Notes: generated from the letters alone by a model not told the origin. Positions 8,340 to 18,080 are shown, counted from the stretch's first letter. The stretch: 64,000 bases of DNA from an uncultured Flavobacteriaceae bacterium (GCA_947500385.1 CANMSA010000002.1:124001-188000), one strand, 5' to 3'. A program made the numbers and translations.

Positions 8340-9581
8340 ATGAAAAAGTTCCTTTTTGGATGTCTTTCCTTTCTTTTTTTAATGGCCTGTTCCAATAACG
8401 ACAATGGCTTGGAACCCATAACTCCGGGAGGAGGCGATGGGGGTGATGGTGGCGGTACCCCTACCACCTCTATTACGCCTTGTGAAAACGGTATGGCAGG
8501 AGATTATCCTTGTGACGGGTATGACCTTATTGGGCAAATTGCGCCAACCACTTTTAATGCAAGTGGTGGGAACGATAGCTGGGGATGGACCGACCCGGAT
8601 ACCGGTAAAGAGTATGCAATTATGGGGTTGAACAATGGCACTGCCTTTGTTGATATATCAGATGATGAGAATCTGGTATACCTCGGGAAATTACCAACTG
8701 CCACGGTTGCGAGTTCGTGGCGAGATGTTAAGGTGTATAAAGATCATGCATTCATTGTATCGGAAGCTGCCGGCCACGGGATGCAAATTTTTGACCTTAC
8801 AAGGTTAAGAGGCGTTGTCAATACACCCGCTACCTTCGATGCGGACGTGTTGTACACCGAATTTGGCAATGCCCATAATATTGTAATCAATGAAGAAACA
8901 GGATTTGCCTATGCGGTAGGTACGACAACCTTTAGTGGAGGCGGTCATTTTATAGATGTGAGGGACCCTAAAAACCCTATTGCGGCGGGGGGGCATTCGG
9001 CCAATGCCTATACCCATGATGCCCAAGTGGTGACCTATAACGGTCCGGATGCCGACTATGCCGGAAGGGAAATTTATATTGGTGCCAACGAAGATCTTAT
9101 TGCCATCGTAGATGTGACCGATAAAGCGAATCCGACCGAGATTTCCACAATTACCTACTCCAACATTGGTTATACGCATCAAGGCTGGTTTACCGAAGAT
9201 CAACGGTATTTTATTTTGGGGGACGAACTAGATGAACAACAGGTAGGTTTCAAATCAAGGACTTTGATATTCGATTTCAACGATTTGGATATGCCTTCCT
9301 TGCATTATACCTATTTGGGGCCCACAAGTGCAATCGACCACAATGGGTATGTAAAAGGCGACGAATTCTTTTTGGCCAACTACACGGCGGGTGTTCGGGT
9401 TATCGACATTTCTCAAATCGATGGAAAGAACATTACGGAAAAAGCGTTTTTCGACACGCATCCTGAAACTGATGTGGCCCAGTTTAGTGGGGTGTGGAGT
9501 GTGTATCCCTACTTTGCCAGTGGTAAAATCGTTGTCAGTGATATTAGTCGCGGCTTGTTTGTAATTCGAAAGTCGAATTAA
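8340..9581 (+). CDS. Surface lipoprotein with LVIVD / choice-of-anchor B repeats
   Basis: The signal peptide ends in a lipobox (FLMAC, Cys 17) followed by acidic and Gly-rich spacer residues, typical of surface-exposed Bacteroidota lipoproteins. The body (about 55-413) matches the choice-of-anchor B family: propeller-like repeats such as EYAIMGLNNGTAFVDISDDENLVYLG and VKVYKDHAFIVSEAAGHGMQIFDL. The ligand or role is unknown. The next gene, also a propeller-like lipoprotein, begins about 20 bp downstream, so the two probably form an operon. Confidence 0.88.
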   Translation: MKKFLFGCLSFLFLMACSNNDNGLEPITPGGGDGGDGGGTPTTSITPCENGMAGDYPCDGYDLIGQIAPTTFNASGGNDSWGWTDPDTGKEYAIMGLNNGTAFVDISDDENLVYLGKLPTATVASSWRDVKVYKDHAFIVSEAAGHGMQIFDLTRLRGVVNTPATFDADVLYTEFGNAHNIVINEETGFAYAVGTTTFSGGGHFIDVRDPKNPIAAGGHSANAYTHDAQVVTYNGPDADYAGREIYIGANEDLIAIVDVTDKANPTEISTITYSNIGYTHQGWFTEDQRYFILGDELDEQQVGFKSRTLIFDFNDLDMPSLHYTYLGPTSAIDHNGYVKGDEFFLANYTAGVRVIDISQIDGKNITEKAFFDTHPETDVAQFSGVWSVYPYFASGKIVVSDISRGLFVIRKSN

Positions 9582-9601
9582 GTACATTATTGACTCGGGA
9601 A

Positions 9602-10972
9602 ATGGCTATGTTAAAAAAGAACTTTGAGGTTTATATCGTATGTGTTTGTATGGCCCTTCTGTGCTATGCTTGTTCAAATGATGATAATGGTACCGACCCC
9701 GTTATGGAACCGTCGGCACAGTTTCTTGGAGAAGTAGATTGGGTCAAAAACTTTGGGGGTACTGGAGAAGAAACGGCGCAATCGGTGATTAAAACGAACG
9801 ACGGCGGATATGCCGTTTTAGGCTTTTCAAATAGTACCGATGGCGATTTAATGGGGAAAACACTTGCCGTAAATGATTATTGGTTGTTGAAACTAAACGC
9901 GGAAGGAGAACTACAATGGAGCAAAACCTATGGGGGCAGTAAGGACGATCGAGGGCAAAGTGTGATCCAAACCAATGATGGAGGGTATGCCGTAACAGGG
10001 TATGCGATGAGCAGTGACGGCGATGGCAGCAATAATGAAGGATTTCACGACAATTGGATTCTAAAACTAGATGCTTCGGGGACAATTGAATGGGAAAAAA
10101 GTTTTGGTTTTTCGGGGCACGACCATTCCTACGACATCCTGCAAACGGCAGATGGCGGGTTCTTTTTTGTTGGGTTTTTAGATGTTACTTCTGCCCGTGA
10201 AGATGGTTTTGAAGAAAAAGGAAATTCATTGACCCGCCATGGAGTTGGGGAGTTTTGGGCGACCAAGATCAGCGCCCGGGGGGCTATGGAATGGCGTAGG
10301 TACTTTGGAGGCACCAATAACGACCGGGCACATGCGGTGGTCCAGTCCGATGATGGGGGCTTTGTAATGACCGGTTTTTCGGAAAGCAGTGATTTTGATA
10401 TCAAAAATAGCCGGGGTAGTTATGATTTTTGGGTACTTAAGATTAGCCAAGAAGGCGAATTGGTATGGGAACGTTCCTATGGGGGTTCCGGTATTGAAAT
10501 TTCGAAGGACATTGCCAAAACCGATGATGGGGCGTACGTAATTGCAGGCAATACCTTTAGCACCGATCTTGATATTTCTAAGAATAATGGAGAGTCCGAT
10601 ATTTGGTTGATCAAGGTAGATGACGCAGGCAATCTGCTATGGGAGCAAACCATAGGTGGGAGCGGGTTTGAAGATGCCCAGGGAATTACCTTGAGTGCGG
10701 ACGGGGGCTTTCTAATTTCAGGAAACTCTAAAAGTGCAGATTTAGACGCAAATGCCAATGCCGGCGAGAACGACATATGGCTGGTAAAAACAGATTCCAA
10801 AGGGGCTCCGGTATGGCAAAAATCGTTCGGGGGTTCGGGTCTTGACTTTGGTTTCGATGCTATTGAAAATGAGGATCATAGCGTGCTATTGGTAGGCCAA
10901 CTTGGCAGTGAAGACGCTCCAAATACGACGCTAAAAGGAATGACCGATCTCATGGTCATTAAGATTAAATAA
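9602..10972 (+). CDS. Surface lipoprotein with about seven GGxxxD...TDDGGY propeller repeats
   Basis: The ORF-track start is a TTG at 9590; ATG at 9602 (or 9608) fits better, giving about 456 residues. The signal peptide ends in a lipobox (CYAC), then SNDDNG. The remainder is built from about seven repeats of ~55 residues with consensus W.K.(F/Y)GGS..D....I..TDDGGY...G.S.S.D.D......D.W..K....G. This regular arrangement predicts a seven-bladed propeller. It immediately follows another propeller-type lipoprotein gene. Function is unknown. Confidence 0.85.
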   Translation: MAMLKKNFEVYIVCVCMALLCYACSNDDNGTDPVMEPSAQFLGEVDWVKNFGGTGEETAQSVIKTNDGGYAVLGFSNSTDGDLMGKTLAVNDYWLLKLNAEGELQWSKTYGGSKDDRGQSVIQTNDGGYAVTGYAMSSDGDGSNNEGFHDNWILKLDASGTIEWEKSFGFSGHDHSYDILQTADGGFFFVGFLDVTSAREDGFEEKGNSLTRHGVGEFWATKISARGAMEWRRYFGGTNNDRAHAVVQSDDGGFVMTGFSESSDFDIKNSRGSYDFWVLKISQEGELVWERSYGGSGIEISKDIAKTDDGAYVIAGNTFSTDLDISKNNGESDIWLIKVDDAGNLLWEQTIGGSGFEDAQGITLSADGGFLISGNSKSADLDANANAGENDIWLVKTDSKGAPVWQKSFGGSGLDFGFDAIENEDHSVLLVGQLGSEDAPNTTLKGMTDLMVIKIK

Positions 10973-11042
10973 TATTCCCTAGCGTTAAGGGTTTTTGGAC
11001 CATAGAAAACCCCTATTTCCAAATTTGTTATTATAATGTTAG

Positions 11043-11065
11043 TTATTAGGTTAAAAACCTACTAA
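11043..11065. promoter_or_regulatory. Near-perfect palindrome upstream of sufA (candidate operator)
   Basis: TTATTAGGTT-AAA-AACCTACTAA pairs at nine of ten positions and sits just upstream of the sufA -7 element at 11071, where the -33 region should be. A dimeric regulator bound here would block or modulate transcription of the SUF operon. The regulator itself is not in this window. Confidence 0.55.
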
Positions 11066-11070
11066 TGGGT

Positions 11071-11078
11071 TATCTTTG
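11071..11078 (+). promoter_or_regulatory. Predicted -7 element of the suf operon
   Basis: TATCTTTG (TAnnTTTG consensus) lies 34 bp before the sufA ATG. The identical box, in the context TATCTTTGTAAA, recurs in front of sufS at 15999, suggesting two matched SUF promoters. Confidence 0.6.
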
Positions 11079-11104
11079 TAAACTATTTAGAATCGTAATA
11101 AATA

Positions 11105-11434
11105 ATGATACAGGTTTCCGAAACAGCAAAACAAAAGGTCGTTCATTTAATGACCGAAGAAGGCTATGATGCTACTACCGACTATGTAAGGGTCGGCGTA
11201 AAAAGTGGTGGATGTAGCGGATTGTCATATGAATTGAACTTTGACAATAAGATGGAAGCGTCCGATAAAGTTTTTGAAGATAATGATGTACGCATTATTG
11301 TAGATAAAAAAAGCTTTCTGTACCTAGTGGGTACCGTTTTGGAATATTCGGGCGGACTCAACGGCAAAGGGTTTGTGTTCAACAATCCCAACGCACAACG
11401 CACCTGTGGGTGTGGAGAAAGTTTCTCACTTTAA
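11105..11434 (+). CDS. sufA: A-type Fe-S carrier (HesB/IscA/SufA family)
   Basis: A 109-residue A-type carrier that receives assembled Fe-S clusters and delivers them to apoproteins. The three cluster-binding cysteines are present: Cys37 in SGGCSGLSY, and Cys101 and Cys103 in the C-terminal CGCGESF. It is the first gene of the SUF operon, behind a TATCTTTG promoter and a palindromic operator candidate. Confidence 0.95.
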   Translation: MIQVSETAKQKVVHLMTEEGYDATTDYVRVGVKSGGCSGLSYELNFDNKMEASDKVFEDNDVRIIVDKKSFLYLVGTVLEYSGGLNGKGFVFNNPNAQRTCGCGESFSL

Positions 11435-11568
11435 CAGTTTGAGTGAAAAATAAGTAAGAATTAGTTGCGCCAAACCTTTGATCGTTTTAAGAAAATGGGC
11501 GAATTATATAAAATTTTTAAGGAAGAGAATTAAGGAAACAATCGCTTTTCCCTTGTTAACCAGAACAC

Positions 11569-13014
11569 ATGGCATATACTGAAGAGGAATTAAAAAAAGA
11601 ACTCGAAACCAAAGAGTATGAGTATGGTTTTTACACCGATATTGAATCGGAGACCTTTCCGGTAGGTTTAAACGAAGATATTGTAGTGGCCATCTCTAAA
11701 AAGAAAGAGGAGCCGGAGTGGATGACCCAATGGCGATTGGAAGCCTATAGAGTTTGGAAGGAAATGGAAGAACCGGAGTGGGCCAATGTACAATATTCCA
11801 AACCCGACTTTCAAGCAATTTCATACTATTCTGCGCCGAACAGCAAACCCAAGTACGACAGTTTGGATGAAGTAGATCCGGAGTTGTTGGATACTTTTAA
11901 GCGATTGGGTATTTCGTTGGACGAACAAAAGAAACTGGCCGGGGTTGCCGTAGATATCGTAATGGATTCGGTTTCTGTAGCAACCACCTTTAAAAAAACC
12001 TTGGCGGAAAAAGGAATTATTTTTTGCTCCATTTCAGAAGCGATCAAGGAACATCCCGAATTGGTTAAGAAATACATTGGATCGATCGTACCCCAAAAAG
12101 ACAATTTTTATGCAGCTTTAAACTCAGCGGTATTCTCCGATGGAAGTTTCTGTTACATTCCAAAAGGGGTTCGTTGCCCCATGGAGTTGTCTACCTATTT
12201 TAGAATCAACCAGGCCGGTACAGGGCAGTTTGAACGAACCTTGGTCATTGCCGATGAAGGAAGTTATGTAAGTTATTTGGAAGGATGTACCGCTCCCTCA
12301 CGTGATGAAAATCAATTACACGCAGCGGTAGTAGAGCTTATTGCATTAGACGATGCCGAGATTAAATATTCGACCGTGCAAAACTGGTTCCCTGGTGGTA
12401 AAGATGGGGTAGGCGGGGTCTTCAATTTTGTTACCAAAAGAGGCTTGTGTGAGAAAAATGCCAAGATTTCTTGGACACAGGTCGAAACCGGTTCGGCCGT
12501 CACCTGGAAGTATCCTTCCTGTGTTTTAAAAGGCGATAATTCGATCGGGGAATTTTATTCGATTGCCGTGACCAACAACTACCAGCAAGCAGATACAGGA
12601 ACCAAGATGATCCACCTCGGTAAGAATACCCGAAGTACGATTATATCCAAGGGAATATCCGCAGGGAAATCGCAGAATAGTTATCGCGGGCTGGTGCAGG
12701 TGAATAGCCGAGCCAAAAATGCACGAAACTTTTCACAATGCGATTCGCTCCTAATGGGGAATGATTGCGGGGCCCATACCTTCCCATATATTGAAGTCAA
12801 AAATAAAACGGCCCAAATAGAGCATGAGGCCACTACCAGTAAAATTGGGGAAGACCAGATATTTTATTGCAATCAAAGAGGCATCGATACCGAGAAGGCA
12901 ATTGCGTTGATCGTCAACGGTTTTAGTAAAGAAGTATTGAACAAATTACCTATGGAGTTTGCCGTAGAAGCGCAAAAATTGTTGGAGATTAGTTTGGAAG
13001 GGTCCGTAGGATAA
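11569..13014 (+). CDS. sufB: Fe-S scaffold subunit SufB
   Basis: SufB is the scaffold on which [Fe-S] clusters are built in the SufBC2D complex. Its 481 residues are typical. Recognisable blocks are [33 protein letters not shown], the [18 protein letters not shown] core, [24 protein letters not shown] and the C-terminal [22 protein letters not shown] region that carries conserved Cys residues. It lies between sufA and sufC in the same orientation. Confidence 0.97.
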   Translation: MAYTEEELKKELETKEYEYGFYTDIESETFPVGLNEDIVVAISKKKEEPEWMTQWRLEAYRVWKEMEEPEWANVQYSKPDFQAISYYSAPNSKPKYDSLDEVDPELLDTFKRLGISLDEQKKLAGVAVDIVMDSVSVATTFKKTLAEKGIIFCSISEAIKEHPELVKKYIGSIVPQKDNFYAALNSAVFSDGSFCYIPKGVRCPMELSTYFRINQAGTGQFERTLVIADEGSYVSYLEGCTAPSRDENQLHAAVVELIALDDAEIKYSTVQNWFPGGKDGVGGVFNFVTKRGLCEKNAKISWTQVETGSAVTWKYPSCVLKGDNSIGEFYSIAVTNNYQQADTGTKMIHLGKNTRSTIISKGISAGKSQNSYRGLVQVNSRAKNARNFSQCDSLLMGNDCGAHTFPYIEVKNKTAQIEHEATTSKIGEDQIFYCNQRGIDTEKAIALIVNGFSKEVLNKLPMEFAVEAQKLLEISLEGSVG

Positions 13015-13089
13015 ACAGATTCATGCACAATATCAAAAAGAAGACTTTAATGAAATGCCAAAGGCACCCAATTATTTAAATTAAGAAAG

Positions 13090-13842
13090 ATGTTGAAAAT
13101 CAATGATCTACACGCAAGAGTAGAAGATAAAGATATTTTAAAGGGAATCAACCTTGAGGTGAATGCAGGGGAGGTTCATGCCATTATGGGCCCAAATGGT
13201 TCCGGTAAAAGTACGTTGGCCTCTGTAATCGCTGGCAAAGAAGAATTCGAAGTAACCCAAGGGAGCGTTGTTCTAGACGGGGAAGACTTGGAAGATGAAG
13301 CCCCCGAGGACAGAGCCCACAAAGGAATTTTCCTATCGTTTCAATACCCTGTGGAAATTCCAGGAGTTTCGGTTACGAACTTTATGAAAACCGCTATTAA
13401 CGAATCTAGAAAAGCGAGAGGGTTAGAGGAAATGCCTGCAAAGGAGATGCTCAAATTAATTCGTGAAAAGTCGGAGATGCTCGAAATCGACAGAAAGTTC
13501 TTATCCCGTTCTTTGAACGAAGGGTTTTCAGGTGGTGAGAAGAAACGAAATGAAATTTTTCAAATGGCCATGCTCGAACCTAGGCTCGCCATTTTAGATG
13601 AAACAGATTCCGGCCTTGATATCGATGCGCTACGAATCGTGGCAAACGGGGTGAATAAGCTAAAAAGTAAGGACAATGCGGTAGTGGTCATTACCCACTA
13701 TCAAAGACTATTGGAATATATTGTTCCCGATTTTGTACATGTTTTGCATAACGGAAAAATCGTAAAGTCTGGCGGCAAGGAGCTGGCGCTGGAGTTAGAG
13801 GAAAAAGGGTACGACTGGATCAAAAACGAGGCGGTGGTTTAA
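13090..13842 (+). CDS. sufC: Fe-S assembly ATPase SufC
   Basis: SufC is the cytosolic ABC-type ATPase that drives the SufBCD scaffold. The 250-residue protein has Walker A GPNGSGKST (about residue 35), an LSFQYP Q-loop, the SufC-type signature EGFSGGEKKRNEIFQM, Walker B LAILDETDSGLDIDAL and the switch histidine in VVVITHYQRLL. There is no membrane domain, as expected for this family. Confidence 0.97.
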   Translation: MLKINDLHARVEDKDILKGINLEVNAGEVHAIMGPNGSGKSTLASVIAGKEEFEVTQGSVVLDGEDLEDEAPEDRAHKGIFLSFQYPVEIPGVSVTNFMKTAINESRKARGLEEMPAKEMLKLIREKSEMLEIDRKFLSRSLNEGFSGGEKKRNEIFQMAMLEPRLAILDETDSGLDIDALRIVANGVNKLKSKDNAVVVITHYQRLLEYIVPDFVHVLHNGKIVKSGGKELALELEEKGYDWIKNEAVV

Positions 13843-13946
13843 CCTAAATTGTATTTCTTTCCCACGAAGGTGGGAATCTATTGGAATACCCTGAAAATAA
13901 ATAGAAAAGATTTCCGGGAAGACGGAAATAAAAGTAAGAGGCAGAG

Positions 13947-15263
13947 ATGGATTTAAAAGACAAGCTAATTTCTTCTTTCATGGCGTTCGAGAACAACGTC
14001 GATATTGATAGCGCCGTGCATGATGAGCGCAGTGATGCGATCAAGAATTTTGAGGAAAAAGGATTTCCAAGTAAAAAAGAGGAAGCCTGGAAGTATACTT
14101 CGCTTAAGAGCCTTCAAAAGATAGACTTCAGTATTTTTCCAAAAGAGGCGAATGCCCTCGATTACAAGGATGTGAAACGCTATTTTATCAATGAGATCGA
14201 CACGTATAAAATTGTTTTTGTCGACGGTATCTATAGCTCTTTCCTTTCGGAAACTACGCACGATGGTGTTGATATCTGTTTAATGAGTTCGGCATTGACC
14301 AAGCCAATGTACAAGCAGGTCATTGACGTGTATTTCAATAAAATCGCCTCAAAAGACGAATCGCTCACGACCTTGAATACCGCTTTTAGCAGAGAGGGGG
14401 CCTATATTTATATTCCGAAGAGTAAAATGCCCAAGAAACCGATTGAAATCGTGCATTTTTCTACCGGAAATGAAGCTTCCTTATTGTTGCAACCCAGAAA
14501 TCTGATCATCGTAGAGGAAAATGCGGAATTGCAGGTAATCGAGCGGCATCAAAGTTTAACGGAAAATGAAGTGTTGACGAATTCGGTCACCGAAATCTTT
14601 GCCGCTAAGAACGCCATTGTTGATTATTATAAGGTTCAGAACGATTTGTCTACCGCTTCTTTGATAGACAATACCTATGTCAACCAAAAAGACGATAGTG
14701 TGGTAAACGTGCATACCTTCTCCTTTGGCGGTAAGCTCACACGAAACAACCTTAACTTTTATCAAAACGGAGAGCATATAGACTCTATTATGAAGGGTGT
14801 TACCATTTTGGGCGAAAAACAACATGTAGATCATCATACCCTTGTGCATCACATTCAACCGAATTGTGAGAGCCACCAAGATTACAAAGGTATTTATGGG
14901 GAAAACGCCACAGGCGTTTTCAACGGAAAGATCATCGTAGATAAAATTGCCCAAAAAACGAACGCTTTTCAACAGAATAATAACATTTTGGTAAGTGATA
15001 AGGCAACCATTAATACAAAGCCACAGTTAGAAATATTCGCAGATGATGTCAAATGTTCGCATGGTTGTACCATAGGGCAATTAGATGATGATGCCCTTTT
15101 TTATCTGCAAACCAGGGGTATTCCAAAAAAAGAAGCCAGAGCCTTAATGATGTACGCCTTTGCCAACAATGTCCTGGAGAGTGTTCGCATCCCGGAGTTG
15201 AAAACGAGGATCAATAAATTGATTGCGAAAAAGTTGGGAGTAAACTTGGGCTTTGATTTATAA
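13947..15263 (+). CDS. sufD: Fe-S scaffold subunit SufD
   Basis: SufD is the SufB paralogue that forms the SufB-SufD heterodimer with SufC. Characteristic elements are EEAWKYTSLKSLQ near residues 47-58, the beta-helix core, a His-rich QHVDHHTLVHHIQPNCESHQDYKG segment, and DVKCSHGCTIGQLDDDALFYLQTRGI near the C-terminus. Length (438) is normal. A ~100-bp gap separates it from sufC. Confidence 0.96.
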   Translation: MDLKDKLISSFMAFENNVDIDSAVHDERSDAIKNFEEKGFPSKKEEAWKYTSLKSLQKIDFSIFPKEANALDYKDVKRYFINEIDTYKIVFVDGIYSSFLSETTHDGVDICLMSSALTKPMYKQVIDVYFNKIASKDESLTTLNTAFSREGAYIYIPKSKMPKKPIEIVHFSTGNEASLLLQPRNLIIVEENAELQVIERHQSLTENEVLTNSVTEIFAAKNAIVDYYKVQNDLSTASLIDNTYVNQKDDSVVNVHTFSFGGKLTRNNLNFYQNGEHIDSIMKGVTILGEKQHVDHHTLVHHIQPNCESHQDYKGIYGENATGVFNGKIIVDKIAQKTNAFQQNNNILVSDKATINTKPQLEIFADDVKCSHGCTIGQLDDDALFYLQTRGIPKKEARALMMYAFANNVLESVRIPELKTRINKLIAKKLGVNLGFDL

Positions 15264-15314
15264 GTACTTTTAAACAAGGTGGCTGTTGCTATAGTTGCCT
15301 GTAGATTTGGTTGT

Positions 15315-15956
15315 ATGAAGTACTGTTTTGTCTTTTTTTTGCTATTCGCCACATACGGTCTTCTGGGGCAAGAAACCCGTTACGGAATCAAAACGGGGCT
15401 AAACTACAGCACGATCATAGGAGATCAAACAGAAGGTATCAATCCACGATTGTCGGGTCATCTTGGGGTTTTTGCCGAGATTCGCTTTTCAGATCGATTC
15501 GCTTTTCAACCTGAGGTGGTATATTCCTCTCAAGGCTTTCAATTCAATACCGATTTATTCGTAATCGATCGGCAAGATCCGACCCTCGGAGGTGCGGACT
15601 TTAAGACGGCTGTGCAGTTGAACTACCTCACGGTTCCTATTTTGGCCGATTTCGCCATTCTCGAGCACCTTTCGATTCAAGTAGGGCCACAATTTGGTTT
15701 TCTGCTAAACCAGGTGACAAAACTTAAAAATTTTGATGGTGTAGATAGCACAGATTTGGACGATCGCCAGGTCGTTAATGGGAGGTTTCAACTCGACTAC
15801 GGAGTTGCCGCAGGGGTCGCCTACAAACTTACGGACCAATGGGCCCTTTCCGGACGCATTTATCAAGGTATACGAAATCGGCTTAACGGAAGTTTGGGCG
15901 ATCTTCAAAATTATAATACTTCCATTCAGCTTTCGGTAAACTACCTCTTCCGATAA
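15315..15956 (+). CDS. Outer-membrane beta-barrel protein, PorT family-like
   Basis: Starting at the ATG at 15315 (MKYCFVFFLLFATYGLLGQ), it is a 213-residue secreted protein with a clean signal peptide, then ETRYGIKTGLNYSTIIGD and alternating beta-barrel strands ending in LSVNYLFR. The terminal aromatic-Arg is typical of outer-membrane barrels. It matches the PorT/outer membrane beta-barrel family in layout. It sits inside the SUF cluster, 51 bp after sufD and before the sufS promoter, although it has no known role in Fe-S metabolism. Confidence 0.82.
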   Translation: MKYCFVFFLLFATYGLLGQETRYGIKTGLNYSTIIGDQTEGINPRLSGHLGVFAEIRFSDRFAFQPEVVYSSQGFQFNTDLFVIDRQDPTLGGADFKTAVQLNYLTVPILADFAILEHLSIQVGPQFGFLLNQVTKLKNFDGVDSTDLDDRQVVNGRFQLDYGVAAGVAYKLTDQWALSGRIYQGIRNRLNGSLGDLQNYNTSIQLSVNYLFR

Positions 15957-15998
15957 GTATTTAGATCGTATTATATCTCATAATTAGGGTGTAGTAGG

Positions 15999-16006
15999 TA
16001 TCTTTG
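15999..16006 (+). promoter_or_regulatory. Predicted -7 element of the sufS-sufE block
   Basis: TATCTTTG, 19 bp before the ATG of sufS and in the same TATCTTTGTAAA context as the sufA promoter. It suggests sufS can be transcribed independently of the upstream sufABCD genes. Confidence 0.55.
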
Positions 16007-16024
16007 TAAATTCAAATTCATCCT

Positions 16025-17239
16025 ATGATCGATGTTGCAAAAATTAGGAAAGACTTTCCCATACTATCGAGAGAAGTGAATGGGAAACCCCTTGTGTATC
16101 TCGACAATGCGGCCACTTCCCAAACGCCGACACCGGTAATCGATGTTATCGTTGATTACTATTCAAAGTACAACGCAAATATCCATAGAGGGGTGCATAC
16201 CCTTTCTCAAGAAGCGACCGATGCGTATGAACAAGCCCGTGCCAAAGTGCAACATCACTTTAATATTGCCAAGGCCCAAGAAGTAATCCTAACTTCCGGG
16301 ACTACCCATAGCATCAATATCGTGGCAAGTGGCTTTACAAGTTTATTGGAGAAAGGAGACGAACTGCTTGTTTCCGCAATGGAACACCATTCCAATATCG
16401 TTCCCTGGCAAATGCTTTGCGAGCGAACCGGAGCGGTACTCAAGGTAATTCCCATGAACGAACAGGGTGAATTGGATATGGGCCTGTACCGTGAATTACT
16501 TTCCGATAGCACCAGACTCGTTTTTTGCAATCATATTTCGAATGCTTTGGGAACCATTAATCCCATTGAAGAAATTATCCAAGAAGCCCATGAAGTGGGA
16601 GCTGCGGTCTTGGTCGACGGGGCGCAGGCGGCACCACACATCAAGGCCGATATGCAGCAACTCGATGTTGATTTCTATACGGTTTCCGCACATAAAATTT
16701 GCGGTCCCACCGGCGTTGGAATGCTCTATGGAAAAGAAGAATGGCTCGGAAAATTACCCCCGTATCAAGGTGGCGGCGAAATGATTGCCGAGGTAACCTT
16801 TGAAAAAACGACCTATGCCGATCTGCCGCATAAATTCGAGGCGGGAACGCCCAATATTTGTGGCGGAATTGCTTTTGGTGCGGCGCTAGACTATATCAAT
16901 GCCATAGGGTTGACGAATATTGCGGCCTATGAAAACGATCTTTTGGCATATGCTACGGCCGAACTTCTGAAGATCGAAGGGTTAAAGATCTACGGTACTT
17001 CCGAAAATAAAACCTCGGTTATTTCCTTTAATATAGAGGGGATGCACCCCTATGATATCGGAAGCATCCTTGATAAGCTCGGAGTTGCCGTACGAACAGG
17101 ACATCATTGCGCACAGCCTATTATGGACTTCTACAAAATACCTGGAACGGTACGGGCGAGCTTTAGCTTTTACAACACTAAGGAAGAAGTGGATGTATTG
17201 GTTGCTTGTGTAAAGCGAGCTAGGAATATGCTGGCCTAA
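16025..17239 (+). CDS. sufS: Cysteine desulfurase SufS
   Basis: A PLP-dependent group II cysteine desulfurase that supplies sulfur for Fe-S clusters. The PLP lysine is in VSAHKICGPTGVG (about residue 224), the substrate-persulfide cysteine in RTGHHCAQP (about 362), and the conserved ATSQTP segment near the N-terminus. It has 404 residues, typical of SufS. sufE follows 75 bp downstream with its own promoter-like box. Confidence 0.97.
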   Translation: MIDVAKIRKDFPILSREVNGKPLVYLDNAATSQTPTPVIDVIVDYYSKYNANIHRGVHTLSQEATDAYEQARAKVQHHFNIAKAQEVILTSGTTHSINIVASGFTSLLEKGDELLVSAMEHHSNIVPWQMLCERTGAVLKVIPMNEQGELDMGLYRELLSDSTRLVFCNHISNALGTINPIEEIIQEAHEVGAAVLVDGAQAAPHIKADMQQLDVDFYTVSAHKICGPTGVGMLYGKEEWLGKLPPYQGGGEMIAEVTFEKTTYADLPHKFEAGTPNICGGIAFGAALDYINAIGLTNIAAYENDLLAYATAELLKIEGLKIYGTSENKTSVISFNIEGMHPYDIGSILDKLGVAVRTGHHCAQPIMDFYKIPGTVRASFSFYNTKEEVDVLVACVKRARNMLA

Positions 17240-17269
17240 GGGAACAGTGTTAAGCATTCCTTTAAAGGG

Positions 17270-17300
17270 TTGAAAACCAATTGAACTTGTCGTATTTTTG
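17270..17300 (+). promoter_or_regulatory. Predicted promoter of sufE
   Basis: TTG at 17270-17272 and TATTTTTG at 17293-17300, separated by 20 bp, match the Bacteroidota -33/-7 arrangement. The sufE ATG follows 14 bp later. Confidence 0.5.
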
Positions 17301-17314
17301 TGTAAAATTTAAGA

Positions 17315-17737
17315 ATGGTGATCAAGGAGATACAGGAAGAAATCGTAGAGGAGTTTTCGATGTTCGATGATTGGATGCAGCGCTACGAATACATGATCGA
17401 TTTAGGGAAATCATTGCCTTTGATCAACGAACAATATAAGACCGATGATAATATCATCAAAGGCTGCCAAAGCAAGGTATGGGTACATGCGGAATTGGCC
17501 GAGGATAAATTGGTTTTTACGGCCGACAGCGATGCGATTATCACAAAAGGTATTATTGCCATTTTGATTCGTGCGTTCAGCAATCAAAAACCACAAGATA
17601 TTATAGATGCGGATACCGCGTTTATAGACGAAATAGGATTGAAAGAACACTTAAGCCCCACCAGGGCAAATGGGTTGGTAAGCATGATCAAGCAGTTGAA
17701 GTTGTATGCCGTGGCCTACCAAACACAATTGAATTAA
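17315..17737 (+). CDS. sufE: Sulfur acceptor protein SufE
   Basis: SufE accepts the persulfide from SufS and passes it to SufBCD. The 140-residue protein carries the conserved catalytic cysteine in IIKGCQSKVWV (Cys about 50) and the family segments LIDLGKSLP and HLSPTRANGL. It follows sufS directly, and a MIP18-family gene begins 10 bp downstream. Confidence 0.95.
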   Translation: MVIKEIQEEIVEEFSMFDDWMQRYEYMIDLGKSLPLINEQYKTDDNIIKGCQSKVWVHAELAEDKLVFTADSDAIITKGIIAILIRAFSNQKPQDIIDADTAFIDEIGLKEHLSPTRANGLVSMIKQLKLYAVAYQTQLN

Positions 17738-17747
17738 TAGGAGCAAA

Positions 17748-18080
17748 ATGAGCGAAGAAACAGCGGAAGTAGATACCAGAGAGTTAGGGGAGAAAATCGT
17801 AAAGGTATTGAAGACTATTTACGACCCTGAAATTCCCGTAGACATCTATGAATTGGGGTTGATATATGATGTATTGGTCAATGAGGATAACGATGTAAAA
17901 ATACTGATGACTTTGACCTCGCCCAACTGTCCGGTGGCCGAGACCTTGCCGGTGGAGGTCGAGGAAAAGGTGAAGTCATTGAATTTGGTAAAAGACGCCG
18001 AAGTCGAAATTACATTTGACCCACCTTGGACACAAGATCTTATGAGCGAAGAAGCCAAATTGGAGTTGGGGCTGCTTTGA
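17748..18080 (+). CDS. MIP18/DUF59 family Fe-S maturation protein (SufT-like)
   Basis: A 110-residue DUF59 protein: TIYDPEIPVDIYELGLIYDV and LTSPNCPVAETLPVEVEEKV, including the conserved Cys (about 62), are the family signatures. Members act in maturation of Fe-S proteins. Genes of this type regularly follow sufE in Flavobacteriia. It lacks the N-terminal extension of true SufT, so I give no symbol. Confidence 0.92.
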   Translation: MSEETAEVDTRELGEKIVKVLKTIYDPEIPVDIYELGLIYDVLVNEDNDVKILMTLTSPNCPVAETLPVEVEEKVKSLNLVKDAEVEITFDPPWTQDLMSEEAKLELGLL

